Part shown: in pieces, positions 8,243-17,274 of the stretch
How the letters are laid out: every line of letters begins with the position of its first letter
Position numbering within the stretch: position 1 is the first letter of the stretch
NCBI RefSeq assembly: GCF_011761475.1
Contig: NZ_JAASRS010000001.1
Span: 620,001-684,000, forward strand
Reading direction: 5' to 3'
Origin: Saccharococcus thermophilus
GTDB taxonomy: Bacteria > Bacillota > Bacilli > Bacillales > Anoxybacillaceae
DNA: 64,000 bases
The notes under the pieces: model-generated
Told to the model about the DNA's origin: nothing
What the model saw: only the letters and a program-made list of their open reading frames with translations
Databases searched by the model: none
Program-made: the position numbers and the translations under genes

Positions 8243-8476
8243 TTATGTGCGAGACGTTTTTGGTTCCGTACGTCCCAGTTCTTCAGCAGGCTTGAATAGA
8301 ATTGCAAGGTTGATCAATCCGGCAATGCCGATGATTCCATAGATAATGCGTGCCAACGTAGCATTCTGTCCGCCAAAAATTGCCGCTACTAAATCAAATT
8401 GAAAGAAACCAATTAATCCCCAGTTAATGGCACCGATAATCGTAAGGAATAGTGCAATGCGCTGAAGTACACTCAT
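8243..8476 (-). CDS. yuzA: YuzA family membrane protein (DUF378)
   Basis: 77 residues with two hydrophobic spans (about 7-27 and 43-63) and the family motif [17 protein letters not shown]. Function unknown. It lies between yugI and yugJ as in B. subtilis and is transcribed in the opposite direction to both. Confidence 0.8.
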   Translation of the reverse strand: MSVLQRIALFLTIIGAINWGLIGFFQFDLVAAIFGGQNATLARIIYGIIGIAGLINLAILFKPAEELGRTEPKTSRT

Positions 8477-8615
8477 CAGTCCATTCCTCCTTCACATTTT
8501 TCCATCACTTATAGAATGCATAACATTGACGGAAAATATGCATCATTTGCGAAAAAGCAATTGCTTTACAAGCGGGGAACGTACTGTTCATAATAAAAAA
8601 AGGAGGTCGATAAAT

Positions 8616-9779
8616 ATGCAAAATTTTACTTTTCAAAACCCTACGAAATTGATTTTCGGAAAAGGGCAAATTGAGGAACTGAAAAAGGAACTGCCGCGTT
8701 ACGGAAAAAAAGTATTGCTTGTCTATGGCGGGGGCAGTATTAAGCGAAACGGCCTGTATGACGAAGTAATAGGCATATTGAATGAGCTGAACGTAGAAGT
8801 GACAGAGCTTCCAGGAGTCGAGCCAAATCCGCGCTTATCGACCGTAAGAAAAGGTGTTGACATTTGCAAAAAAGAAGGCATCGAGTTTTTGCTTGCGGTC
8901 GGCGGCGGCAGTGTCATCGACTGTACGAAAGCGATTGCTGCCGGAGCCAAATATGAAGGAGACCCGTGGGATTTTATTACGAAAAAAGTGAAGGTGACGG
9001 AAGCGCTTCCGTTTGGAACGGTATTGACGCTGGCCGCAACCGGTTCGGAAATGAACTCCGGCTCCGTAATCACGAACTGGGAGACAAAAGAAAAATACGG
9101 CTGGAGCAGCCCAGCGACATTCCCGCAGTTTTCGATCCTCGATCCGACGTATACGCTTACGGTGCCGAAAGACCATACCGTCTACGGGATTGTCGATATG
9201 ATGTCCCATGTGTTGGAGCAATATTTCCACCATACGCCAAACACTCCGCTTCAGGACCGGATGTGTGAAGCGGTGCTAAAAACAGTGATGGAAGCGGCGC
9301 CAAAGCTTGTGAATGACTTGCAAAACTACGAGCTGCGCGAGACGATTTTATACAGTGGAACGATCGCGTTAAACGGCTTTTTGCAAATGGGTCTCCGCGG
9401 CGACTGGGCGACGCACAATATCGAACACGCCGTATCGGCGGTATACGACATTCCGCACGCCGGCGGGCTTGCGATACTGTTTCCAAACTGGATGAAGCAT
9501 GTGCTTGATGAAAATGTCAGCCGTTTTGCCCAACTAGCAGTGCGCGTGTTTGACGTCAATCCGGAAGGAAAATCGGAACGAGAAGTGGCGTTAGAAGGCA
9601 TTGAAAAACTGCGCGAGTTTTGGTCGAGCCTTGGCGCGCCGTCGCGGCTTGCCGATTATGGCATCGGCGAAGAAAATCTCGAGTTAATGGCGGACAAAGC
9701 GATGGCGAATGGCGAGTTTGGCAAGTTCAAAACATTAAATCGCGATGATGTGCTGGCGATTTTGCGCGCATCGCTATAA
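8616..9779 (+). CDS. yugJ: Iron-containing alcohol dehydrogenase (YugJ/YugK, butanol dehydrogenase type)
   Basis: 387 residues, starting at the ATG 7 bp behind AGGAGG. The N-terminal Rossmann-like part has VYGGGS and [14 protein letters not shown]. The C-terminal part carries the metal-binding Asp/His set ([32 protein letters not shown]). The family reduces aldehydes with NAD(P)H; the exact substrate cannot be read. B. subtilis has two tandem paralogues (yugJ, yugK) here, this genome only one, so the symbol is a choice between them. Confidence 0.83.
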   Translation: MQNFTFQNPTKLIFGKGQIEELKKELPRYGKKVLLVYGGGSIKRNGLYDEVIGILNELNVEVTELPGVEPNPRLSTVRKGVDICKKEGIEFLLAVGGGSVIDCTKAIAAGAKYEGDPWDFITKKVKVTEALPFGTVLTLAATGSEMNSGSVITNWETKEKYGWSSPATFPQFSILDPTYTLTVPKDHTVYGIVDMMSHVLEQYFHHTPNTPLQDRMCEAVLKTVMEAAPKLVNDLQNYELRETILYSGTIALNGFLQMGLRGDWATHNIEHAVSAVYDIPHAGGLAILFPNWMKHVLDENVSRFAQLAVRVFDVNPEGKSEREVALEGIEKLREFWSSLGAPSRLADYGIGEENLELMADKAMANGEFGKFKTLNRDDVLAILRASL

Positions 9780-9786
9780 TGCAGAA

Positions 9787-9814
9787 AAGAGGCAGTGACG
9801 ACTGCCTCTTTCTT
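9787..9814 (+). terminator. Terminator after yugJ
   Basis: A 9-bp perfect stem AAGAGGCAG/CTGCCTCTT, loop of six, followed by TCTTG. Confidence 0.8.
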
Positions 9815-9940
9815 GCGTTTTTATTCATAGAAATGTTGAAAATGAATTCGTTTACATAGCGGGGCAACGACTTGATTCCTTTTTGTTGTTTCGTTAAAGT
9901 GAAAGAAGGTAAAAACATTTTCGTTTGGAGGATCGAACAT

Positions 9941-11290
9941 ATGACACATATTCGCTTTGACTATTCAAAAGCCTTGGCGTTTTTTGGTGAACATGAGCTT
10001 ACCTATTTGCGTGATGCAGTGAAAGTGGCACATCATTCCCTCCATGAAAAAACAGGAACAGGCAGCGATTTTTTAGGATGGCTCGATTTGCCTGTTGCTT
10101 ATGACAAAGAAGAATTTGCCCGCATTCAAAAAGCGGCGGCGAAAATCCAAGCTGATTCTGACGTGCTGCTGGTGATCGGCATCGGCGGCTCATATTTAGG
10201 GGCGCGCGCTGCGATTGAAATGCTCCATCATTCGTTTTACAACGCGCTGCCAAAAGACAAACGGAAAACGCCGCAAATTATTTTCGTCGGCAATAACATC
10301 AGCTCGACTTATATGAAAGATGTCATCGACTTGTTAGAAGGAAAAGACTTCTCGATTAACGTCATTTCCAAATCAGGCACGACGACAGAGCCGGCGATTG
10401 CCTTCCGCATTTTCCGCAAGCTGTTGGAAGAAAAATACGGTAAAGAAGAAGCGCGTAAACGAATTTATGCGACGACAGACCGGGCACGTGGCGCGCTAAG
10501 AACATTGGCGACGGAAGAAGGCTATGAAACGTTTGTCATTCCAGATGACGTTGGCGGCCGTTACTCGGTATTGACGGCGGTAGGGTTGCTTCCGATTGCT
10601 GTCAGCGGCGCAAACATCGAGGAAATGATGAAAGGGGCAGCGCAGGCGCGCGAAGACTTCAGCAGTTCGGAACTGGAAGAAAACGCGGCGTACCAATATG
10701 CGGCCATCCGCAACATTTTATACAATAAAGGAAAAACGATCGAGCTGTTGGTCAACTATGAACCAGCGCTGCAATATTTCGCAGAATGGTGGAAACAGCT
10801 GTTTGGCGAAAGCGAAGGAAAAGACCAAAAAGGAATTTACCCAGCTTCGGCAAACTTCTCGACTGACCTTCATTCCTTAGGGCAGTATATTCAAGAAGGG
10901 CGCCGCGATTTGTTTGAAACGGTGCTGAAAGTGGAAATGCCGCGCCATGAGCTGGTTATTGAAGCAGAAGAAAGCGATTTGGACGGATTGAACTATTTGG
11001 CAGGAAAAACGGTCGATTTTGTGAACACCAAAGCGTTTGAAGGAACGCTTCTCGCCCATACGGACGGCGGTGTGCCAAATTTAGTGATCACCCTGCCGAA
11101 ATTAGATGAATATACATTCGGCTATCTCGTTTACTTCTTTGAAAAAGCGTGCGCGATGAGCGGTTATTTATTAGGCGTTAACCCATTTGATCAGCCTGGA
11201 GTGGAAGCTTATAAGGTCAATATGTTTGCTCTTTTAGGCAAGCCAGGTTATGAAGATAAAAGAGCAGAGTTAGAAAAGCGGTTGAAATAA
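9941..11290 (+). CDS. pgi: Glucose-6-phosphate isomerase
   Basis: 449 residues, the usual length for the Gram-positive enzyme. [12 protein letters not shown] binds the phosphate, [10 protein letters not shown] is the second family signature, and [14 protein letters not shown] near the C-terminus is the third. It interconverts glucose 6-phosphate and fructose 6-phosphate in the cytoplasm. The start ATG lies 9 bp behind TTGGAGGA. A terminator follows. Its position between yugJ and yugN is the B. subtilis arrangement. Confidence 0.97.
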   Translation: MTHIRFDYSKALAFFGEHELTYLRDAVKVAHHSLHEKTGTGSDFLGWLDLPVAYDKEEFARIQKAAAKIQADSDVLLVIGIGGSYLGARAAIEMLHHSFYNALPKDKRKTPQIIFVGNNISSTYMKDVIDLLEGKDFSINVISKSGTTTEPAIAFRIFRKLLEEKYGKEEARKRIYATTDRARGALRTLATEEGYETFVIPDDVGGRYSVLTAVGLLPIAVSGANIEEMMKGAAQAREDFSSSELEENAAYQYAAIRNILYNKGKTIELLVNYEPALQYFAEWWKQLFGESEGKDQKGIYPASANFSTDLHSLGQYIQEGRRDLFETVLKVEMPRHELVIEAEESDLDGLNYLAGKTVDFVNTKAFEGTLLAHTDGGVPNLVITLPKLDEYTFGYLVYFFEKACAMSGYLLGVNPFDQPGVEAYKVNMFALLGKPGYEDKRAELEKRLK

Positions 11291-11314
11291 GAAATTGCAG
11301 AAAGCAGAAACAAA

Positions 11315-11346
11315 AAGTCCTTCCGTAGCAGGAAGGGCTTTTTTTG
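11315..11346 (+). terminator. Terminator after pgi
   Basis: AAGTCCTTCC pairs with GGAAGGGCTT (one G-T pair), loop of six, then TTTTTGTT. Confidence 0.85.
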
Positions 11347-11469
11347 TTATGTATAGACGTTTGATGTTGTTTGTCATCTCCTATCTATTTCCAGCATATA
11401 CAAGGGAACGAATTTGATTTTAATTGCCGCAAAATAGGAAATCATAAAGGAAAAAGGAGGGTGTTTGAT

Positions 11470-11874
11470 ATGATTGAAATTCCATCGCGTTTGGAAGGAA
11501 AAACATTTCAGTTGTATAAGCTAGAACAGCAATTAAAACCGCTCGGCTATATGATTGGCGGCAATTGGGATTATGATCATGGTTATTTTGACTATAAAAT
11601 TGCCGATGAGGCCGGATACCAATTTTTGCGTGTTCCGTTTAAAGCGGTGGACGGACAGCTCGATTCGCATGGGACAACGGTGGAGATCGGCCGGCCGTTT
11701 TTATTGTCCCATCAATATCAAAAAGGCTTAGATGACCATGCCGATGTCGGAAATCTTGGTGCGGCTTTGAACCAATTTTCCGAGCCGCAAGATCCGGATG
11801 CGACATTTCCGGAAACATATATTAACGTCGGGAAGGTGCTTGTTCAAGAATTGGAACGTCGCCTGCTTGATTAA
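11470..11874 (+). CDS. yugN: YugN-like protein
   Basis: 134 residues starting at the ATG 9 bp after AAAGGAGGG. It matches the YugN-like family; the fold is known from structural genomics but the function is not. It converges with yugO so tightly that the two stop codons share the bases TTAA at 11871-11874. Confidence 0.78.
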   Translation: MIEIPSRLEGKTFQLYKLEQQLKPLGYMIGGNWDYDHGYFDYKIADEAGYQFLRVPFKAVDGQLDSHGTTVEIGRPFLLSHQYQKGLDDHADVGNLGAALNQFSEPQDPDATFPETYINVGKVLVQELERRLLD

Positions 11875-12869
11875 GGACTGAGCACAAACAGGCGGTCTCC
11901 ACGTTCAATCATGAATTGCGGAGGAGGATTCATATGTCCTTCTTCCCCTCTCATGATACCGATTAACACCATCTGCTTTTTCAATAGCAACTGGCCACTC
12001 TCGGAAAACGTTTTTCCGATGCACCATTCTTCGGCATCGATTAGCTGCAGTTTTCTGTCGTGAAGCTGACAGAGCAGCATTTCGAGCGCTTTCGATACGC
12101 CCGGCGACTGAAGGCTGTTCGCCATCGTGAAGCTGGACAGCAAGTTGGTTTGAATTACTTCATCAGCGCCCGCCCGGCGTGCGTTGTTGACGTACTGCTC
12201 AGTTAATATTTCGACAATGGCATAGATGGAAGGATTCAGGCTTTTGACGGCCAGAAGTGTTAAAATCGAGTCTTTGTCCGCCTCTGCTTCGGTTTTATGC
12301 GGGTCGGCGGTAATCAAAATCATTTGCGCCTCAGTGACGTTTGCTTTCTGCAGTACGTCATCGTAGCTGGCGTTTCCTTTGATAAAATGGATATTTTTAG
12401 AGGAAATCGGCAGCGCGTTTAACGTCGCATCAATAAGCACGCAGCGAAAAGATGGGTGGGATTTCGTTAATTGTACCAGCACTTCGCGCGCCCGTTCATT
12501 CCAGCCGACGATGATCACATGCCCCTTTTTTCTATAGCGCAGCTGTCCGTTCAATAATGCCGTCTCTTTTGCCACGGCGGTTGCTGATACGGACGCGAAA
12601 TACGTCGTAATCACCCCTGTTCCTAACAAAATAAGGAGAATGGCGACGAGTTTCCCCGCTGTCGTTTTTGGGACGATATCGCCGTAGCCGATCGTTGCCG
12701 CGGTGACAATCGCCCACCATATTCCATCGAATACATTATGGAATGTGGACGGCTCGACGAGATGAATAAGCAGGCCGAAAAGAATTAACAACGAACTTCC
12801 CATCAGCAGCAATCGCACAAAGGCAGGAAGGCGTAAATACGATATGAGTATATCCCAGTTTTTCATCAT
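11871..12869 (-). CDS. yugO: Potassium channel protein with RCK domain (YugO)
   Basis: 332 residues. Two membrane spans (about 19-39 and 77-99) flank a pore loop with the selectivity filter TIGYGD. A cytoplasmic RCK/TrkA-N domain follows (GHVIIVGWNERAREVL) and a TrkA-C-like end. It is the orthologue of YugO, which in B. subtilis carries potassium-based electrical signalling in biofilms together with MstX. I see no mstX-like gene here; the start is directly preceded by GGAGGA. Confidence 0.87.
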   Translation of the reverse strand: MMKNWDILISYLRLPAFVRLLLMGSSLLILFGLLIHLVEPSTFHNVFDGIWWAIVTAATIGYGDIVPKTTAGKLVAILLILLGTGVITTYFASVSATAVAKETALLNGQLRYRKKGHVIIVGWNERAREVLVQLTKSHPSFRCVLIDATLNALPISSKNIHFIKGNASYDDVLQKANVTEAQMILITADPHKTEAEADKDSILTLLAVKSLNPSIYAIVEILTEQYVNNARRAGADEVIQTNLLSSFTMANSLQSPGVSKALEMLLCQLHDRKLQLIDAEEWCIGKTFSESGQLLLKKQMVLIGIMRGEEGHMNPPPQFMIERGDRLFVLSP

Positions 12870-12929
12870 TTTCCTCCGTTGGGTCCATTGTTTTACAACG
12901 TTAGTGTTGACCGTTTTGCTCTTTTTTTT

Positions 12930-12959
12930 GCATAAAAATTCCTTTTCGCTTTCATACTA
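12930..12959 (+). promoter_or_regulatory. SigG-type promoter of sspH
   Basis: GCATA at 12930-12934, 18 bp, then CATACTA at 12953-12959. This fits the SigG consensus (GHATR, 18, CATnHTA) without a mismatch and lies 34 bp before a spore-protein gene. Confidence 0.75.
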
Positions 12960-12993
12960 CATGATGAATAGGTGAAAGGAGAGGAATGGTTTC

Positions 12994-13179
12994 ATGGATA
13001 TGAATCGCGTCAAACAAATTGTTTCATCCCCGGCGGATATTCCTGTCTATTATAATGGTGTATCTGTCTGGATTGACGGCTATGATGAGGAAAAACAAAT
13101 GGCTACGGTCCATTTGCGTGATGGCCATCTTCGTGAGCAGCGCGACGTGCCGGTAACCGAATTAAGTGAAGAACGATAA
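12994..13179 (+). CDS. sspH: H-type small acid-soluble spore protein
   Basis: 61 residues with the H-type SASP pattern: an N-terminal RVKQIVSSP, central PVYYNGVSVWI, and C-terminal REQRDVPVTELSEE. These proteins accumulate in the spore core. The strong ribosome site AAAGGAGAGG and the SigG-type promoter just upstream agree with forespore expression. A terminator begins at its stop codon. Confidence 0.88.
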   Translation: MDMNRVKQIVSSPADIPVYYNGVSVWIDGYDEEKQMATVHLRDGHLREQRDVPVTELSEER

Positions 13180-13205
13180 AACGCCGTGTTTTCGGCGTTT
13201 TTTGT
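13179..13205 (+). terminator. Terminator after sspH
   Basis: AAACGCCG/CGGCGTTT around TGTTTT, followed by TTTTG. Confidence 0.85.
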
Positions 13206-13268
13206 TTGCATCTTTTGGAAAAAACGATACTGGTATAGAAAGAAATAACGAAGGAAGGGACGTGCAAA

Positions 13269-13511
13269 ATGACGGACGGACAGATAAAGTCAATGTTTGC
13301 CGAATACGGATATGAGCGCTGGTGGGAAGAAATTTACTATCCGCTCTTGTCATCGCGCCTATTGGAAGAAGTAGATGAAGACGTGCTGGCGGCTTTTTTT
13401 GAGAGCTATGCGTTTTTGGCAGGTGAAGCGTATTCGTTTACGGAATTTGTCGTTCATTTTTCCATTTTTCAACGTTTGTATGATAACGGGATATCCGTAA
13501 CATGGAGATAA
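13269..13511 (+). CDS. Hypothetical protein, 80 residues
   Basis: Not recognised. The product is acidic and rich in aromatic residues (RWWEEIYYPLL, FFESYAFLAGEAYSF), with no membrane span or known motif. GAAGGAAGGGA upstream is a good ribosome site at about 8 bp. It has its own terminator. Codon use resembles its neighbours, so it is likely real. Confidence 0.65.
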   Translation: MTDGQIKSMFAEYGYERWWEEIYYPLLSSRLLEEVDEDVLAAFFESYAFLAGEAYSFTEFVVHFSIFQRLYDNGISVTWR

Positions 13512-13512
13512 G

Positions 13513-13548
13513 AAAAGGAACTGCTTCTGCACGGAGCAGCCCTTTTCG
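13513..13548. terminator. Bidirectional terminator between convergent genes
   Basis: AAAAGG..CTGCT pairs with AGCAG..CCTTTT, with short internal bulges. It lies between the 80-residue gene and the MFS exporter gene. Confidence 0.7.
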
Positions 13549-13549
13549 T

Positions 13550-14737
13550 TTATGACTTTTCTATCGAAGGCGATTGTTTGCCTAGGCGCATAACACGCAT
13601 GGTCAATAGCAGCGAGCAGGCCAAAAAGACGGCATCGGCAAATCCGTATACGAGCCTGTATCCGCCTAACGAGAATAATACGCTGCCGACCATTGGTCCG
13701 AATGCCATTCCCATGTAGCGAAAGAAATTGTAGACGCCAATGGCGGTAGAGCGGTTTGCTTGAAATACATACGTAAGCAACGTCGTCTGCACCGGCAAGG
13801 ACGTTCCTAAAAACAGGCCAAACAACGCGATCGCAAGGACTAAGAGAGGAATTGATATATAGGAAACGAGAAGAAAAAGGAAAATGGATAGAACTGTGCA
13901 ATATGATGTCGCTAAAATAATATGTCTATCTTTCCAATAGCCTTGGATGCGTCCGCCGATAAAGCTGCCGACGACAATCATGCACGACATTGCCAAATAA
14001 ACAATCCCTTTTTCCTCTGCCGATAGTCCGTATCGCTCCGTCAGAATGCCGGGCAAAAAAACGAGGAAATTATAGAGCGCGTAATATTGTATAAATCCTA
14101 ATAAAATAATCGAGGAACCAGCCCGGTGGCGAAGGATCATGGCAAAATCGCGAAGCTGAAAGGCTTTCGATGTTTGGCTTTCCGGTTTTGTTTCTTTTAG
14201 AAAAATAAAATTGCCGAGCCATATAAGCATCCCGACGAAAACAAGAACAAGGAATACGGTGTGAAAGTTAAATCGGCCGCCAAGAAATCCGCCAACGATC
14301 GGCCCGGCGACTGGGCCAAGCGATACCATCATTTGGAAAGTACCCATCGCCTTTCCACGTTCTTTTCCTTCAAATAAATCACCGATCACGGTAGCGGCGA
14401 CGACCGACCCAACTGCGATACCGATTGCCTGCAACGCTCGGAAGGCAAGAAGAACATAAATAGAGTTTGAAAAAAAGCAGCCGAGTGATGCCGCGGTATA
14501 AAGAAGGATGCCTGCTAAGAGAACATTGCGGCGCCCTTTTATGTCTGTCAACGGTCCATATACCATTTGCATCATGGCCAAGAAAAATGTGAAAATCGAA
14601 ATCGTTAAATTCACTAAAAACGAAGAAGTAGCAAAATCGGCTGTTACTTCTGGTAAAATAGGGGTGTAAATCGTTTGCGTAAACGGGCCAAGAAACGCGG
14701 CCAGCGAGACGAGATAAACGATTACCGTTCGGTTCAT
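13550..14737 (-). CDS. MFS multidrug-type transporter
   Basis: 395 residues with about 12 membrane spans. The loop after span 2 has GPLTDIKGRRNVLL (MFS motif A), and span 5 has LGPVAGPIVGGFLGG (the antiporter motif C of drug exporters). The ATG at 14735-14737 stands 7 bp from AAAGGAGAG; a GTG two codons upstream sits inside that ribosome site and is unlikely. The substrate is unknown. It is divergent from the acetyltransferase gene. Confidence 0.8.
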   Translation of the reverse strand: MNRTVIVYLVSLAAFLGPFTQTIYTPILPEVTADFATSSFLVNLTISIFTFFLAMMQMVYGPLTDIKGRRNVLLAGILLYTAASLGCFFSNSIYVLLAFRALQAIGIAVGSVVAATVIGDLFEGKERGKAMGTFQMMVSLGPVAGPIVGGFLGGRFNFHTVFLVLVFVGMLIWLGNFIFLKETKPESQTSKAFQLRDFAMILRHRAGSSIILLGFIQYYALYNFLVFLPGILTERYGLSAEEKGIVYLAMSCMIVVGSFIGGRIQGYWKDRHIILATSYCTVLSIFLFLLVSYISIPLLVLAIALFGLFLGTSLPVQTTLLTYVFQANRSTAIGVYNFFRYMGMAFGPMVGSVLFSLGGYRLVYGFADAVFLACSLLLTMRVMRLGKQSPSIEKS

Positions 14738-14828
14738 AACCACTCTCCTTTCTCGTTACATATATATGATTATACTCCCTCTTAACCTGTTTTCGTTAAC
14801 GAAGTGCACATTGAAATAAGGTGGGGAT

Positions 14829-15320
14829 ATGATGATCAGGGATGCGAAAAAAGAAGACTTGCCAGCAATCGTGCAAATATATAATGAAACGATTCCGACC
14901 AGAATGGTTACCGCGGACCTCGAACCGGTGTCGGTAGAAAGCAGAGAGGCGTGGTTTTTTGCTCATGACCCGCATACACGGCCGCTGTGGGTGATGGAAC
15001 AAGACGGTCGCGTATGCGCCTGGCTCAGTTTCCAATCGTTTTATGGACGACCGGCCTATCGTCATACAGCGGAAATCAGCATTTACATTTCTGAAGCATA
15101 TCGGGGGAAAGGAATCGGCAAGCAGCTGCTTCAAAAAGCGGTGGAGGAAGCGCCAAATTTCCAGATTAAAACGCTGTTAGGCTTTATTTTTGCCCATAAT
15201 GAACCGAGTTTGCGCCTGTTCTCGCGCTTCGGATTCGAAACGTGGGGGCACCTTCCGCGAGTGGCGGAATTGGATGGGATTGAGCGCGATTTAATCATTG
15301 TCGGAAAAAGAATTGTATAA
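14829..15320 (+). CDS. GNAT-family N-acetyltransferase, phosphinothricin acetyltransferase type
   Basis: 163 residues (a second ATG follows the first; either could be the start). It has the PAT/YwnH pattern: [20 protein letters not shown] at the start, the acetyl-CoA loop [13 protein letters not shown], and a late [18 protein letters not shown]. Relatives acetylate small amine compounds such as phosphinothricin or methionine derivatives. The true substrate is unknown. Confidence 0.78.
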   Translation: MMIRDAKKEDLPAIVQIYNETIPTRMVTADLEPVSVESREAWFFAHDPHTRPLWVMEQDGRVCAWLSFQSFYGRPAYRHTAEISIYISEAYRGKGIGKQLLQKAVEEAPNFQIKTLLGFIFAHNEPSLRLFSRFGFETWGHLPRVAELDGIERDLIIVGKRIV

Positions 15321-15375
15321 AATGCGAAAAATGGGACAGTCATAATAACAGATACCAGCAGAAAGAGGGAAGTAT

Positions 15376-15636
15376 ATGAACGTCATGCCGGTTCGTTTAT
15401 TTACGATTCAAGATGGCGAAGGCTTTGTTGCTGATGCGTTTCAATGTCCGGTAACGGGTAGCTTAATTTACAAATCATCTGGCACACCTTCGGTGATTGC
15501 TTATACTGACTTGACGGAGGAGCAAATACAGCGGTTAGAGGAATATGGTTTTAAGCGACTAAACGGCGCTTCTTTTTCTGCCGCGGCGCCATCATTCGAA
15601 CAATCCGTGATTGAAGATCTGCTGCCGGAGCAGTAG
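15376..15636 (+). CDS. Hypothetical protein, 86 residues
   Basis: Not recognised. A soluble, slightly acidic product without membrane span or Cys pairs (a single Cys in DAFQCPVTG). The ATG lies behind AGAAAGAGGG. It has a terminator of its own. Its function cannot be inferred from the neighbours. Confidence 0.6.
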   Translation: MNVMPVRLFTIQDGEGFVADAFQCPVTGSLIYKSSGTPSVIAYTDLTEEQIQRLEEYGFKRLNGASFSAAAPSFEQSVIEDLLPEQ

Positions 15637-15672
15637 CGGGTCCTGGTACGCCATTATGCATGATGATAGAAC

Positions 15673-15708
15673 AAAAAGGAGCTAGTCGTTAGCTCCTTTT
15701 TTGTTTTT
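15673..15708. terminator. Bidirectional terminator
   Basis: AAAAAGGAGCTA pairs with TAGCTCCTTTTT, loop of five, T-rich on the plus and A-rich (T on minus) on the other side. It serves both convergent flanking genes. Confidence 0.85.
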
Positions 15709-15740
15709 TCGGCGTGGCCGCTGCGGGCAGTCGCATCAAG

Positions 15741-16667
15741 TTATTTTCGTACGGCAGCGTAAATGATGACAGCCAAGGCCAGTCCAATGAACAAGTAAAG
15801 GAACGGATGCTTATCGGACTGTTTTGATTGGTTGTCTTGTTTCGCCGTGCTGTTCTTTTCTGACGAGTTTGGTGAAGGGGCTGTTTTTTCCTCTTCCGTT
15901 TTCTTTTTCTCTTCCGCCGCTTGCTGCTGATGAGAAGAATTTGATTTTTGCGCGGAGGAACGGCTATACATACCCATGCCGTTTCGTTTCGCCTCCGCCA
16001 TGGCGGCGCGGATTCTGTTTTCATATTTATAGTTTCCATAATCATAGAAATCTTCGACAAGCCCTGCTTTAGTCACTTCTTCTTGCAGCAATTTGTTTCC
16101 TACCCACACCCAGGCAAGCAAGCGATGATACTTGTCGAACAGCGTGCTGCCGTCGGTTTCCAATGTAATGTTTCCTTGTTTTAAGCGGGAACAAGTAAAT
16201 CGGCTTGCTTCTTTTCCGAACGGCTCGATTTCGATCGTGCTTTCCGGCGTATCGATGAATAGAAAGCGGGTTGTATATTCGCGGCCGTTGACGATAAACT
16301 TGGCTGTATCTCCATCAACGCACTTCACTAATGTTGCGGGATATTTTTCTCCTAATCGCAATGTGGCCGACAAACCTGATTTTGTTGCAGACGTTCCGCC
16401 TAGCGTATGCCCTTCTAAGTCAATTTTATCCGCCGTCAGCTGCCGGGTGCACTTGGCATTGCTATTGTATTTTTTGATCAACTGGACAAGCTCTGTTTTA
16501 TTTTTGGCCTGCAACGCGAGCGCTGTCGGTTCATGCAACAAGTACATGCAGTCCGAGTTACGGAAATGTCCGCCTAGTTCGTCCAGTGTGCCCCGATGGG
16601 CGAAGCTGCTGGTTGAAAAAAAGAGAGTGAATAAGGCTGCTACGAGCAAACTGGCTAACTTTTTCAT
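15741..16667 (-). CDS. Secreted thermonuclease-like protein with C-terminal membrane anchor
   Basis: 308 residues. An N-terminal signal peptide (about 1-23, ending SFA) is followed by a small Cys/His-containing region (HRGTLDELGGHFRNSDC). An SNase domain follows at about 105-235 with DGDT, RFLFIDTPE, FGKEASRF and DKYHRLLAWVW, which supply the expected acidic and Arg catalytic residues. Then comes a low-complexity Lys/Glu/Ser/Gln linker and one membrane span (about 286-305) before a short basic tail. It would be an extracellular nuclease tethered to the membrane. It is transcribed toward the terminator at 15673. Confidence 0.8.
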   Translation of the reverse strand: MKKLASLLVAALFTLFFSTSSFAHRGTLDELGGHFRNSDCMYLLHEPTALALQAKNKTELVQLIKKYNSNAKCTRQLTADKIDLEGHTLGGTSATKSGLSATLRLGEKYPATLVKCVDGDTAKFIVNGREYTTRFLFIDTPESTIEIEPFGKEASRFTCSRLKQGNITLETDGSTLFDKYHRLLAWVWVGNKLLQEEVTKAGLVEDFYDYGNYKYENRIRAAMAEAKRNGMGMYSRSSAQKSNSSHQQQAAEEKKKTEEEKTAPSPNSSEKNSTAKQDNQSKQSDKHPFLYLFIGLALAVIIYAAVRK

Positions 16668-17044
16668 TGGTTTCTTTCCTCCTTACATATGAGTCAACGC
16701 GCAATTTTCCTCTTTTTGTTATGTATGCAAAAAAGAAAACCCTTGCCATGCAAGGATTTTTCCAATTAAACATACCGGGTTCGAACCGGCGACTTTCGCG
16801 CTGCCAGTCCCACGCACCTAGTAGGATGCAAAATAGTAAAGTAGGAAAAAACCCGTTGCCACAAGGATTTTACCATATTGGCTTCAAATAAAATAGGGTA
16901 ATTTAGGGCATTGACGGATTTCGTCAACAACTACCCAGCCATTTATTTTACCTGTGACGGTATATTGGCAAATAAAGATTGAATTTATTCGCGGCTTCAT
17001 CGTTTGCTTTCTAGAGGACATGTTCATATATGTCCATGATCACT
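16668..17044. other. Gene-free stretch with terminator-like repeats and a tRNA T-arm-like scrap
   Basis: No credible gene. Two related segments (CCTTGCCATGCAAGGATTTT at about 16741 and a decayed version at about 16851-16873) form terminator-like hairpins. Between them, 16774-16790 read on the minus strand gives GCCGG-TTCGAAC-CCGGT, a perfect-looking tRNA T-arm, but no anticodon or acceptor arm can be folded around it. The rest, 16880-17044, holds nothing I can name. Confidence 0.5.
16739..16763. terminator. Short terminator-like hairpin
   Basis: CCTTGC/GCAAGG around CAT, followed by ATTTTT on the plus strand and by GTTTTCTTTTTT on the minus strand. It lies upstream of the nuclease gene start, so what it terminates is unclear. 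Confidence 0.5.
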
Positions 17045-17274
17045 CGAATACTGCTTCTTTGCGTACCATCGACTTCAACGTCCCAGTAAAAACAACGTTT
17101 TTATTAAAAAAACGGATGATCAGGGGAAAACTCATCTGTCTGTGCTACAAGATCTTTTAAATTAGAGTGTTGAAATTTCTTCATTCCAACTGGTCTATAC
17201 CCACGTTCAAACATTTTACCTTTTACAATATTTAATTAGTTAGCAGTTTCAAAATCGATAGCAACAAAATTCAC
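17045..17274 (-). pseudogene. Decayed DnaQ-type exonuclease with BRCT domain
   Basis: From a GTG at 17272-17274 with GGAGGG upstream, the minus strand reads MNFVAIDFETAN (the ExoI motif of epsilon-type exonucleases) and then a stop. In the same frame it continues with GYRPVGMKKFQHSNLKDLVA and FSPDHPFF, another stop, and after a frameshift NVVFTGTLKSMVRKEA, the start of a BRCT domain. Most of the nuclease core and the C-terminus are gone. It is a clear remnant; the intact relative was presumably a 300-residue or longer exonuclease-BRCT protein. Confidence 0.8.

Noticed and set aside
8565-8594. TTTACA-18-CATAAT as promoter of yugJ
   Set aside because: Its start point would fall inside the ribosome site AGGAGG, leaving almost no leader, and the -10 is weak.
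16774-16840. A complete tRNA gene on the minus strand
   Set aside because: Only the T-arm can be folded. Anticodon stem, D-arm and acceptor stem do not pair, so it is at most a fragment.
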